The notes under the pieces were generated by a model. It did no database searches, was not told the origin of the DNA, and saw only the letters and a list, made by a program, of their open reading frames with translations. Shown one piece after another: positions 8,546-18,100 of a stretch of DNA of 35,401 bases. The stretch comes from Candidatus Omnitrophota bacterium (GTDB lineage: Bacteria; Omnitrophota; Gorgyraeia; Zapsychrales; Zapsychraceae), in assembly GCA_018812705.1 (NCBI GenBank), contig JAHJCZ010000007.1, forward strand, positions 1 through 35,401, read 5' to 3'. Both the position numbers and the translations under genes were made by a program. Numbering within the stretch: the first letter of the stretch is position 1; each line of letters starts with the position of its first letter.

Positions 8546-10678
8546 TTATTTATTATCCTTGCCAGTTAATATTACAACTGAACGAGGACCTACCAAGAAT
8601 TCAGACTGATTTTTATTTTTTTTCTCTTTGCCAGGTGCACATATATCATTTGGACTTTTCGCATCAGTATTTACAAAAAGGAACCACGACATATAATCTG
8701 GCAATTCAGGTATTTTAAAAGAATGCGCATCCCAGTGCATGTTCATTGCAACATAAATTGAATTGTCATCGCATGTTCCGCCTTTTGCATGCATGCCACA
8801 AAGCATAAAAGCAAGTGTCCTAGTTTCTGGCGACCAATCAGCATTCCATGCCTCAACTCCATGCCAAGTAATATCTGCATATCCGCTTCCTTTGTAATCC
8901 TTATTCAAAAAATGCGTTCGACTTCTAAGCACAGGGTGCGCTTTGCGATAAGCGATCATCTTGCAAAAGAAATTAAAAATATCCTTGTTCTTTTCAAACC
9001 GTGACCAGTCTATCCATGATATTTCATTGTCCTGGCAATAAGCATTATTGTTTCCCCCTTGTGTATTTGCCACTTCATCGCCTGCTAGAATCATTGGCGT
9101 ACCCTGGCTTACCAAAAGCATTGCAGCAGCATTTTTCATCTGCTTTAAACGCAAACGGTTGATTTCAGGGTCATCTGTTTCCCCTTCAACCCCACAGTTC
9201 CAGCTATAATTATCATTGCCCCCATCGTTATTATTCTCTCCATTTGCCTCATTATTTTTTTGGTTATACGAAACCATGTCATAGAGGGTAAAACCATCAT
9301 GGGCGGTTATAAAATTCACCGAAGCACATGCTCCTCGATCTTCCCATCGATACATATCCGGAGAACCCTGAAGCCTTTGCGACATAGGGCCAACCATTCC
9401 TGGTTCGCCTTTTAAAAATTTCCTTAAATCATCACGGTATTTTCCATTCCATTCAGCCCATCTACCCCAGGACGGAAAACTTCCTACTTGATACAATCCT
9501 CCTGCATCCCAAGCTTCAGCAATTAATTTGCACTTCCCTAAAATAGGATCAAATGCAAGAGTCTCTAATAAAGGTGGGCTGCTCATTGGTGCGCCATTCT
9601 GGTCACGTCCTAAGATAGTTGCAAGATCAAACCGAAAGCCATCAACATGATAATCCGATGCCCAGTAGCGAAGACAGTCGAGGATCATGCTTCTAACAAT
9701 AGGGTTGTTACAATTTAGCGTATTTCCACAACCCGAAAAATTGAAATAATATCCTTCAGGTGTAAGAAGATAATATGTTTTGTTATCTATTCCTCGGTAA
9801 GAGATGTAAGGCCCTTTTTCATTTCCTTCTGCGGTGTGATTAAAAACGACATCAAGAATTACCTCGATACCATTTTTATGAAGTTCTCTTATTAGAGTTT
9901 TGCATTCATCAACCTGCATGCCGAATTTACCAGTTGCAGCTAAACCAGCCTTTGGGGCAAAAAAACCAACGTTACTGTATCCCCAATAATTCATAAGCAT
10001 TTTTCCTGTTGCAGGAGAAATGCGTGAATTTTCAAATTCATCAAATTCATGAATAGGCATAAGCTCAACACAATTAACACCCAGTTCTTTTAAATAATCA
10101 ATTTTTTCTTTTATTCCAGCAAAAGTCCCCGGGTGCTTGATGCCTGATGAACTATGTTTTGAAAATCCTCTTACATGCATTTCATAAAAGATCAAATCCT
10201 CGACAGGTGTTTCAAGCGGATGGTCATTTTCCCAGTCAAAATCATCAAAAACTATTCTAGATCTATGCTGATACAGGTCATCCCAATCTGGTGTTTCACC
10301 CCAGACATCTCGTCCTCCGATACTTTTAGAGTAAGGATCCATAAGTATTTTTGTTTTATCAAATCTGTGACCTTCTTTTTCGTCAAAAGGACCATCCATG
10401 TGAAATCCGTATTCTAGATTTTCAAAATCAAGGTCAAAAACTATCATTGTGAAAACATTTCCAATTCGAAACTCATCTTTAAAAGGGATTACACAGAAAG
10501 GCTTTTTCTCATGTTTGTTAAATAGCACTAATTTGCAAGATGTTGCCGCATGAGAATATACCGAAAAGTTAACTCCTCCCGGAACAATAGTCGCTCCAAA
10601 AGGAAGAGGTTGTCCCATTCTTAAACGAAATTTACCGCAGTCACAAACATGTGTAGGATGAAGGTCAACTCTAAACAT
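8546..10678 (-). CDS. glgX: Glycogen debranching enzyme GlgX/TreX-type isoamylase (GH13)
   Basis: 710 aa; GQPLPFGATIVPGGVNFSVYSHAAT, VILDVVFNHTAEGN, VDGFRFDLATILGRD, LIAEAWDAGGLYQVG, NFITAHDGFTLYDMVSYNQKNNEANGENNNDG. Confidence 0.93.
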   Translation of the reverse strand: MFRVDLHPTHVCDCGKFRLRMGQPLPFGATIVPGGVNFSVYSHAATSCKLVLFNKHEKKPFCVIPFKDEFRIGNVFTMIVFDLDFENLEYGFHMDGPFDEKEGHRFDKTKILMDPYSKSIGGRDVWGETPDWDDLYQHRSRIVFDDFDWENDHPLETPVEDLIFYEMHVRGFSKHSSSGIKHPGTFAGIKEKIDYLKELGVNCVELMPIHEFDEFENSRISPATGKMLMNYWGYSNVGFFAPKAGLAATGKFGMQVDECKTLIRELHKNGIEVILDVVFNHTAEGNEKGPYISYRGIDNKTYYLLTPEGYYFNFSGCGNTLNCNNPIVRSMILDCLRYWASDYHVDGFRFDLATILGRDQNGAPMSSPPLLETLAFDPILGKCKLIAEAWDAGGLYQVGSFPSWGRWAEWNGKYRDDLRKFLKGEPGMVGPMSQRLQGSPDMYRWEDRGACASVNFITAHDGFTLYDMVSYNQKNNEANGENNNDGGNDNYSWNCGVEGETDDPEINRLRLKQMKNAAAMLLVSQGTPMILAGDEVANTQGGNNNAYCQDNEISWIDWSRFEKNKDIFNFFCKMIAYRKAHPVLRSRTHFLNKDYKGSGYADITWHGVEAWNADWSPETRTLAFMLCGMHAKGGTCDDNSIYVAMNMHWDAHSFKIPELPDYMSWFLFVNTDAKSPNDICAPGKEKKNKNQSEFLVGPRSVVILTGKDNK

Positions 10679-11022
10679 TAGACCCCCTTTCTTAAGGCAT
10701 CAAGGGCGGAATCAACACTATCAAAAGTTTTAAAGAAATTATTAAAACCCGTCATCTCCATTACGTCTTGAATTTCATCTGAAAGACCAGATAGGACCAA
10801 AACTCCATTCTGTACAGAAAGCTGTTTCGCTGCCATTAGCAAAAGGCGAAGACCCGCACTTGAAACGTAACCACATTCTTTCATATCAAGCACCATTGAA
10901 ACATTGCTTGAAGATATCAATGGCAGAATTATTTCCTGTGCTTCATTAACAGTATTTCCATCTAAACTGCCAATTATCTCAATAATAGTCGAACCATCTT
11001 TTGTTCTGGTTTTAATGTCCAT
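10678..11022 (-). CDS. STAS-domain anti-sigma factor antagonist
   Basis: 114 aa; MKECGYVSSAGLRLLLMAAKQL; TAATG overlap with glgX. Confidence 0.9.
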   Translation of the reverse strand: MDIKTRTKDGSTIIEIIGSLDGNTVNEAQEIILPLISSSNVSMVLDMKECGYVSSAGLRLLLMAAKQLSVQNGVLVLSGLSDEIQDVMEMTGFNNFFKTFDSVDSALDALRKGV

Positions 11023-11036
11023 CTTTCTCTCCTTTA

Positions 11037-12854
11037 TTATACAGGGATAAGTCGTACCTTGATCTTTGGTCTGTAATTCAAATTAGGAATATCAACAGTC
11101 AATTTATCCGCATCAAAATTTTTCCAAGGATTACCATCAACCCAGACCGCAGATATTTTAACGCTTCCTTTAGGTAAAATATCAGGTTCGACTCTTAAAA
11201 TGTCTCCTGGAAAACCATGAGGTAAAGGTTTGAAATATAGATCAAGCGGTTGTTTGGTATAAAGCAAGTTCTGGTAAACCTGAGCGAGATAACAAAGCTC
11301 AATAGAATGATAGGCTGACATAGAGTGGCTTCCCTTCAAACGTTCGTTTCCGAGCAAAAACGGAAGTCCACTATTTAATACGTTAAAGTATACTGCACCA
11401 TCATCATAATCAAGGAAGAAAGAATTGTAAAAAGCTGCAGATTCTCTCGCTAACTTAAGATATGCCTCATCTTTTAGAACACCATGCATAATTTGATAAG
11501 CTAAAATAGCTTGCTCTTGTTGCCACCAGGCTTTGCGGTCATGCCAAACATGTCGATAGCAAGTCTCTCCGGGTGCAAGTTCACGTTCCATAACATCATA
11601 CCAGCCTCCGCGCTGTGTATCCATTCCAACAGTCGGCATGATCTCAGCGATTTTTCTTGCAAGTGTTAGATACTCTTCTTTATGTTCAAGACTATCAATG
11701 CGTAATAAGTTCCAGGCGATCTTTAAATTGTGGCCGATTACGCTTCGATTCTGTTGCCAACCCCATTTCTTATCATGGCTCCAATCTTCCATGAATTTTT
11801 CCTGAACAAATGGGCTGTGCTCGTAATCTGGGAAATATTTTGCAATGCAATCTGCAGTAGAGACCAAGAAATCTTTGTATTTTGGGTCTCCTGTTGCCAG
11901 CCAAAGATTAATTAGATATGCAGGGGCGTGATCACCTAGTGAATTCCAGTTTTTACGGCCACGATTTCTTCCTAAACTTTCGCTTCGCGGATCAAGACTC
12001 ACAGGATCTATATGTGAAAAATATCCACCTTTTTCCTTATCAAGAAAAAACTTGTCAAAGAGATCAATGGTCATTTTGATATCTTTCATTATTGCAGGAT
12101 CGCCGGTAATTCTGTATGTCTGTGTTGGACCTGCAAGAGCATATATTTGCTCATACATGGGTATGCCATCATAATCATCGCCAAACTCAGAAGCAAAAAC
12201 TTTATGCTCACGGCCATGTTTTACATCAATACCGTGATACCAGTAAACCACATTCTCATCCATATCATAAAAACGCATGTGATCTCTTAAATATTGGGTT
12301 CCTTTTTCAGCTACTTCAAGGAACCGGTCTTCACCAGTAAGCAAAAATGTTGATGCCATTCCATAGACCATACGGGAAATTGTATCTGTTTCCTGCCTAT
12401 GATCAGCCTTACGTTCTCCGGTTAATGACAACATTGTTCTGTATGTATTGTAATCAATGGTATCAGGGCCACCAAATTGAGCATTAATGTAAAAATCAGC
12501 AACACTTTTGGCTTGGGTGATCCACCAATCTTTTTCTTCAAGCCTGAATTTACCTACTCCATCACCAGAAAAGATCAATACCTTTGCATCAAATTCATAG
12601 CCTTTCGGTTCAGGGTAAAAAATACCAATTACAGAAAGATATTGACCAGGGGTAAGTAGCGATTCCATTTTATCTGTATAATCACACCACCCTTCTGAAA
12701 GGTTTCTTGGACCGCGGGCATAAGTAATGGCTGTAAGCCTTGCTGAAAATTCACGGTTATCACTGGTCTTGAGTGCAAAGATCTTCTCTTTTGGATCGTA
12801 ATTTGTTACGTAACCTGTAATTGTGTCTGAAAATTCAAATTTTAATTCATTCAT
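11037..12854 (-). CDS. AGE (N-acylglucosamine 2-epimerase)-like (alpha/alpha)6-barrel protein with extra N-terminal domain
   Basis: 605 aa; RGGWYDVMERELAPGETCYRHVWHDRKAWWQQEQAILAYQIM and HNLKIAWNLLR resemble the AGE/cellobiose-epimerase superfamily. About 105 N-terminal residues look like a separate beta-rich domain. Confidence 0.72.
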   Translation of the reverse strand: MNELKFEFSDTITGYVTNYDPKEKIFALKTSDNREFSARLTAITYARGPRNLSEGWCDYTDKMESLLTPGQYLSVIGIFYPEPKGYEFDAKVLIFSGDGVGKFRLEEKDWWITQAKSVADFYINAQFGGPDTIDYNTYRTMLSLTGERKADHRQETDTISRMVYGMASTFLLTGEDRFLEVAEKGTQYLRDHMRFYDMDENVVYWYHGIDVKHGREHKVFASEFGDDYDGIPMYEQIYALAGPTQTYRITGDPAIMKDIKMTIDLFDKFFLDKEKGGYFSHIDPVSLDPRSESLGRNRGRKNWNSLGDHAPAYLINLWLATGDPKYKDFLVSTADCIAKYFPDYEHSPFVQEKFMEDWSHDKKWGWQQNRSVIGHNLKIAWNLLRIDSLEHKEEYLTLARKIAEIMPTVGMDTQRGGWYDVMERELAPGETCYRHVWHDRKAWWQQEQAILAYQIMHGVLKDEAYLKLARESAAFYNSFFLDYDDGAVYFNVLNSGLPFLLGNERLKGSHSMSAYHSIELCYLAQVYQNLLYTKQPLDLYFKPLPHGFPGDILRVEPDILPKGSVKISAVWVDGNPWKNFDADKLTVDIPNLNYRPKIKVRLIPV

Positions 12855-12916
12855 TTTAATCTCCGTTATTGTGAATAATAATTAATGTTTTATATTAAGA
12901 GCCCAAATTGTAAAAT

Positions 12917-12952
12917 AAAAAAAGGAGCGAATAAATTATCGCCCCTTTTTTT
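12917..12952 (-). terminator. Strong intrinsic terminator, minus-strand polarity
   Basis: Minus-strand AAAAAAAGGGGCGA-TAATTTAT-TCGCTCCTTTTTTT. The 7-bp stem has one G.U pair on the minus transcript (A.C mismatch on the plus), flanked by A- and U-tracts. Confidence 0.85.
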
Positions 12953-13034
12953 CTAATCAGTATAATTTTAACGTTCCTAATAACTTAATCATAGTATCCT
13001 ATTTCCCTGGTGATTTTGATAAACGCTTTAAAGA
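12917..13034 (-). ncRNA. Candidate structured leader/attenuator or small RNA of about 118 nt
   Basis: Lies between a consensus promoter (13041-13068) and the intrinsic terminator (12917-12952). Nested pairings: AGCGUUU(13027-13021)/GAACGUU(12976-12970), AAUC(13015-13012)/GAUU(12990-12987), AUAG-GAUA-CUAU(13002-12991). Confidence 0.45.
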
Positions 13035-13040
13035 TATAAG

Positions 13041-13068
13041 ATTATAACAATTCTTATTTTAGTGTCAA
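13041..13068 (-). promoter_or_regulatory. Consensus sigma70-type promoter
   Basis: Minus strand TTGACA(13068-13063)-N16-TATAAT(13046-13041); both hexamers match consensus exactly. Confidence 0.75.
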
Positions 13069-13174
13069 GAGAAAATCTATTTAGTACAAATAAAAAAAGC
13101 TTTAAAAGTGAAACCTAAATCTGGAAATAAGTGAAATGCTGTCAATTAAAATGCCTTTAAAGTCTTTTACAAGA

Positions 13175-13753
13175 TCAGTAATCGCTCCATAAGTGCTCAT
13201 CAACGTACTGTGAAAGAATTTCCTGCATCTTACTAGGTGACCTTGATGGAAAGTACTGATTTATAATGGCATGTGCCATTTCATGCGCAACAACGCCATC
13301 ACTTGCATAATCGATAGAAAAATGCAGCGATGCGGTCTGATATTAATAATAGGCTACCTTATTAGGCCCCAATGTCTCCGGATGAAGATATATAATTATC
13401 TTGAAATCTTCCGGCCACATATCCAAAATTGTCTGCACCCGATTGACAATCCTATCAACACGATTTGATGCTAAGTCTAAATTATTTAAAAACTCCATCC
13501 TCTGGCCGCCTAAGCGCCAAATAAAGGTATCAATATCTTTATCAGATGAATAATAAATATCCGCGTATTTTGTCTTAAATAACTTGCCAAATCCGGAAGT
13601 TTGAATTGATACAGGGGTTATCATTTGTGATAAAGAATATCTAGCCTCTTCCGACACTTTAGAATCCCTTCCAGAAGATGATTCTGCCCGGAGAAATTGC
13701 GAGGGGAAAAACAATATTAGAAACAGTAAAAAATAACAGGAGAATCTTATCAT
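13175..13753 (-). pseudogene. Secreted zinc-metallopeptidase-like gene interrupted by in-frame TAA (at 13343-13345)
   Basis: The track ORF ends at 13343 (GPNKVAYY*), but the same frame continues as YQTASLHFSIDYASDGVVAHEMAHAIINQYFPSRSPSKMQEILSQYVDEHLWSDY* to 13175. HExxH motif HEMAH lies after the stop. N-terminal signal peptide. Confidence 0.75.
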
Positions 13754-14325
13754 TACTTAGTCTTAAAATCTGAGGTAACCTTAAAATGGTTAATTTCATC
13801 TTTGATCAAGTTTAATCTTTTATTTAATTCAGAAATAGCCTCAGGTGCATCGACCTTCAAAAGAAGCTCTTGCGCTTGTTCTAAATTTCTTTTTATATTT
13901 CCCATACGGTTATCAAGCGTATCAACCAATACATTTATAAGCTTTTCAAATTCCTCCAGCTGATCTTTTTTTCTTAAAGTTACGTTCGCCGTTAGATCAC
14001 CATCTCCCATCTGCTGCAGGATTTTTTCAAACCGGTACAACGGTCCTGCTATGCGATGAGAAAGCAAGGTAAACACGACCATTCCAACAAGGCCTATGGC
14101 AATAAAGCAAATAAGAGAAACAAGGGTGAAAGGAATAATGAAAAAATTCTGGGTATTTTCAACTTTCAAGATCGAATGGGAATAACCCGTTGTTAGCGTA
14201 TCGTTAGAAAGATACATAAACAACCCCATAATAAGTATTGATTCCAGCAAAAGAAGCAACCCAAACTTTACAATAAAATTCATTTGAAACTTCTTTTTTA
14301 TAAAATAATTCCTTCTCTTTTCCAT
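13753..14325 (-). CDS. HAMP-domain membrane protein with no output domain
   Basis: 190 aa; two TM helices, HRIAGPLYRFEKILQQMGDGDLTANVTLRKKDQLEEFEKLIN (HAMP), then coiled coil and end. Confidence 0.8.
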   Translation of the reverse strand: MEKRRNYFIKKKFQMNFIVKFGLLLLLESILIMGLFMYLSNDTLTTGYSHSILKVENTQNFFIIPFTLVSLICFIAIGLVGMVVFTLLSHRIAGPLYRFEKILQQMGDGDLTANVTLRKKDQLEEFEKLINVLVDTLDNRMGNIKRNLEQAQELLLKVDAPEAISELNKRLNLIKDEINHFKVTSDFKTK

Positions 14326-14339
14326 ATACCCTAGCCTTT

Positions 14340-15140
14340 TTATTGTTCGAGAATATTTATTTTTGCCTTTTCCCTCTTAACTTTTAGCCAATCATCTAAC
14401 AGCTGCTGCTCCTTAAGGGCAATAATTCTTTTTTCTATACGAGGCCTTAATTCTTCTATCGGATCACTAACCACTTTGTCTCTGCTGATAACCATGATAA
14501 TGTAAAGATCCGAAGCTTCTTTTATTATTTGAGGCTTCCCGACTGCAAGATCAAATGCTTTTAAGAGCACTTGAGAATTTACATCCTCATAGCCCACAGG
14601 TCCGATCGTCTCAAAATCCTGAAGACCTATCTCAATATTTGTTTTGATTTTATTATATATGCTATTGATTTGATCTTCATCTCTACTTTTAAAGACCTTA
14701 AAAATAACGCGCCAGCTTAGATCGCCATAATATTTTTCTATCTCTTCTTCCGTGACAAAAACAGAGTCCTTCGCCTCTTTCTTTTTAGAAACGATCAAAT
14801 CTCTTATCAATGTCTGCTCCCAAAATGTTTTAATAGTGTTAACAAATTTTTCTTCGCGGACTAAACCTTTTTCCACTGCTTCCTGGATAAGGAGTTTTTT
14901 ATCAATTATAGCATTTAATTCATCACTACTTGATTCTGGCGAGTTTTGAAAGGTTGGATTGATATGCGATTTGATCTCTAAACTTCTTTTTAGGTCTGAC
15001 TCGTAGATGGGCTCATTATTAACATAAGCAATTACTTTTTCTTTACCAACAGAACCCTGATTCCCACAGCCGGCAGTAAATAAAAATAAAAGAAAAGCAA
15101 GAAATAGAAACCCCTTGTAAAATTTAAAAAATTCAAACAT
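14340..15140 (-). CDS. SurA/PpiC-like periplasmic chaperone lipoprotein
   Basis: ORF opens at TTG 15194; ATG at 15140 follows GAGGGGGGAGA. Lipobox LFTAGC; VIAYVNNEPIYESDLKRSLE...ELNAIIDKKLLIQEAVEKG typical of SurA N-terminal domains; parvulin core looks degenerate. Confidence 0.78.
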   Translation of the reverse strand: MFEFFKFYKGFLFLAFLLFLFTAGCGNQGSVGKEKVIAYVNNEPIYESDLKRSLEIKSHINPTFQNSPESSSDELNAIIDKKLLIQEAVEKGLVREEKFVNTIKTFWEQTLIRDLIVSKKKEAKDSVFVTEEEIEKYYGDLSWRVIFKVFKSRDEDQINSIYNKIKTNIEIGLQDFETIGPVGYEDVNSQVLLKAFDLAVGKPQIIKEASDLYIIMVISRDKVVSDPIEELRPRIEKRIIALKEQQLLDDWLKVKREKAKINILEQ

Positions 15141-15197
15141 TCTCCCCCCTCTAATATTGTTAAATCCGGAAATTTCTTTTAAAAATCTCCGCAAAAT

Positions 15198-18100
15198 TTA
15201 TGGCGTTTGATATGTTCCTGTACCTGCGCCAGTAAAAGTCAAAAGACCCGAATCAATCGTCCCTCCGGCTACACCTTGAAAGGTGATATCAGTCGAAGTG
15301 CTCCCGATTACATCAGCCTGCCAATGGCCATTATCGAAATCAGTTCCAGAAAAAGTTGCACTAACAGTTCCATCGATGCCTTCGGTCATAGTATTTCTTA
15401 AATTACCAGTTACATTAGCTGTCCAAGCCATTCCTACCGGGTTAGTAAAAGTCCCATCTATTTTAGCTGCCCAAATACCATTTGAAATAAAGTTATAAAA
15501 ATCGTCATTAACATAAAAATCCATATTCATGCTCACTATGTTTAATGAACCCCCTGACTCAAACATACCACTTCCAGACAATAAAGATGTGTAAACTTCT
15601 GTTATAGGAATATTCGGCCCGGCCAAGTTAGTAATATCATCATACTGCCCGGCCAAGTCAAGAAGACTATCTACCTCAACCCATTCACCAGCACTTGCAA
15701 CTTGAAACGTTCCGGATTCGCTTTCAATCTCCACATAATTGCCAAGAACTTCAGATGCAGTTATTGTATGCCCGGATAAAGTCCCATCTCTGCGCAATTG
15801 AATCCAGACAGCATCAAGCTGGCCATCAATACGATTTTCTGACCATATTGACCCGGCCATTGAACCTAACCAGGAACCACCTAGCCTGTAAGTATCTACA
15901 TCTGAAGTCATTCCCGTCATACCATCAACCGTCCAGCTATCGCTAATATTATCTGCGTATGTTCCAGCGCCATGAAGTTCAAAAATACCCCAATCCAAAT
16001 TATAAAGGCTGACTAAGCTTGATGAAAATTCTTCAAGATTAATATCCCCTCCGATAGTAAAACCTCCTACTTCTGGATTACCTGTTACGTCAGAAAAACT
16101 TAGATTTGTATAGAGATCTTCAGGGGCCAGAGGATAACCAGATTTTGGCGTACTTAGACCCAAATATCCCTCTAATAAATACATCTCAGTTTCATTATCA
16201 TACATGCCTAGCAAATTATTGTCAGAAGCAACTCCAAAATTTCCCTCTGGATCAACATAAATTGAATATAGAATCCCCTCCATAAAACCATCATTTGTCC
16301 TGCCGACAGAAAGTCCGACAAGGGATCCGTATTGGTTATCATTTTGCTCATCTTCAAAAGTGGAATATCTTCCAGAACCATCATCCCCATAAGGATCATA
16401 ACTGTAGAAAGATTGAGGGGCACCATACCAAATAAAATCATCAGTTCCTCTAACCCAAAACTCCGCCTTACCCATTGAAACGAAAGATGCTCCTCCATCC
16501 CAAATATTATCTCTGAGACCGATAAGACCTTCAAGCAAGTCAGCATTCATGTCATGATCCCTGACGGTTGCCATTAAACCACCGCTTGAAGTGAGTTGTT
16601 CTATTTCACTGGAGCTTCCAAGCATTAATGCCTCCCATGATTCCTGCGATTGATCATACACACCGAGGATATCTCCGGAAAATATTCCTAATGAATTTAT
16701 AGAAATATACTGCCCGCTAAAAATTCCTGAAAATTCATTGTTTGACCAACCATCTCCGGTCATTTGACCCATAATATAGGAATCTATTATGTTACTATCT
16801 GGCTCAAAACCAACACCATTCATGGAAATTTGCCAGCCGTCACCAAGAGGCGTAATTAGTGAGCCGCCTGCTCCTCCATAAAACAATCCCCAGTTTTGAT
16901 CTTTAATATTTGTAGCATCAAGAGAGAGACCACCATAAAATCCAGAACCGCCGACGATGTCTCCATAAATTTCAATATTATCATCCAAAGCCGACTCAAG
17001 ATCCTCAGGTGAATACATAGTTGGAAAATCCTGATAATAGTTAAGGCTTCCATCTAATTCAAACATTCCCAGATCATTATAAAAATTTCCAGACAAGTCA
17101 TTTGACATTAAATATCCTGCTCGAAATCCTACGTCATCTGGCCTAATATAAAATGCCAATAATCCTGCTTGTGCCGAACCATTATTACTGATTCCTCCAA
17201 TAACTCCAAGCAGTCTTGATCCATCTTGAGTTATTGCTTCAAAATTGCCATTATCTGTCCAAAGATTTTGATCAGCGGGGTTTGAATATTCACCCATAAC
17301 TAGAATAGACGTTGTACCGTCCCAAATAGATGCTGTTGTTCCCATGATCGCGTCTATGCTTCCAGACTCATTCCCCAAACCTTCGCCAAATTCTGCAAAC
17401 TGCCCGTTAAAATATCCACCTAATTGAAGAGCTTGCTCGGCAGAACCAATACCTGCGCCTATTCCATACCAAGTACCGTCGCCAAGCGTTCCGATGAAAT
17501 CCCCATTGTCAATCATTAATACCCCTAAAGAAGAGTCACCTGACATATCAACATATAAATTTTTTCCGCTAATAGTTCCTTGCAATTTATTATATGATGT
17601 CGGCGAACCATTGATTTTCCAAAGTAGATATGACGCCGAAAATTCTCCATAAGTAGCTGATCCCAAAACAGCTTCCCAGTCATCTAATGGAAGAGTAGAA
17701 AATGTTCCTTCTGCACCAAATGACCAGATATCCCAAGATTGATCTGCAATCCTTGCTGTATCAATAGAAACAGAATATGCTCCTGTAATATCGCCAATAA
17801 TATCAGCTTCAATATTTCTGTGTTCTACGACAGCATCAGTTCCGATATACAATTCACTAGGAGAAACACTTGTTGGATATTCAAAGCCAAAAACAAGGTT
17901 GCCCTCTCCGTCAAAAGTGCCCTGTTCAACACCAGGATCAAATACTCCTGAAATATCGTTAGAAAACACATATCCGGCGTATCTATCGCCCGCATCATCT
18001 TCTCGAATATAAAGCGAATATAAAAATGCATCTAATAAGTCATCCTCCTTGGTCCCGGCTATCATTCCAATATATGCTGTTCCGCTATCATCTGTACCAC

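Noticed and set aside
16208-16546. 112-aa minus-strand ORF inside the FecR giant gene
   Set aside because: Alternate frame of a 1511-aa ORF with clear coding signal; no independent start signals.
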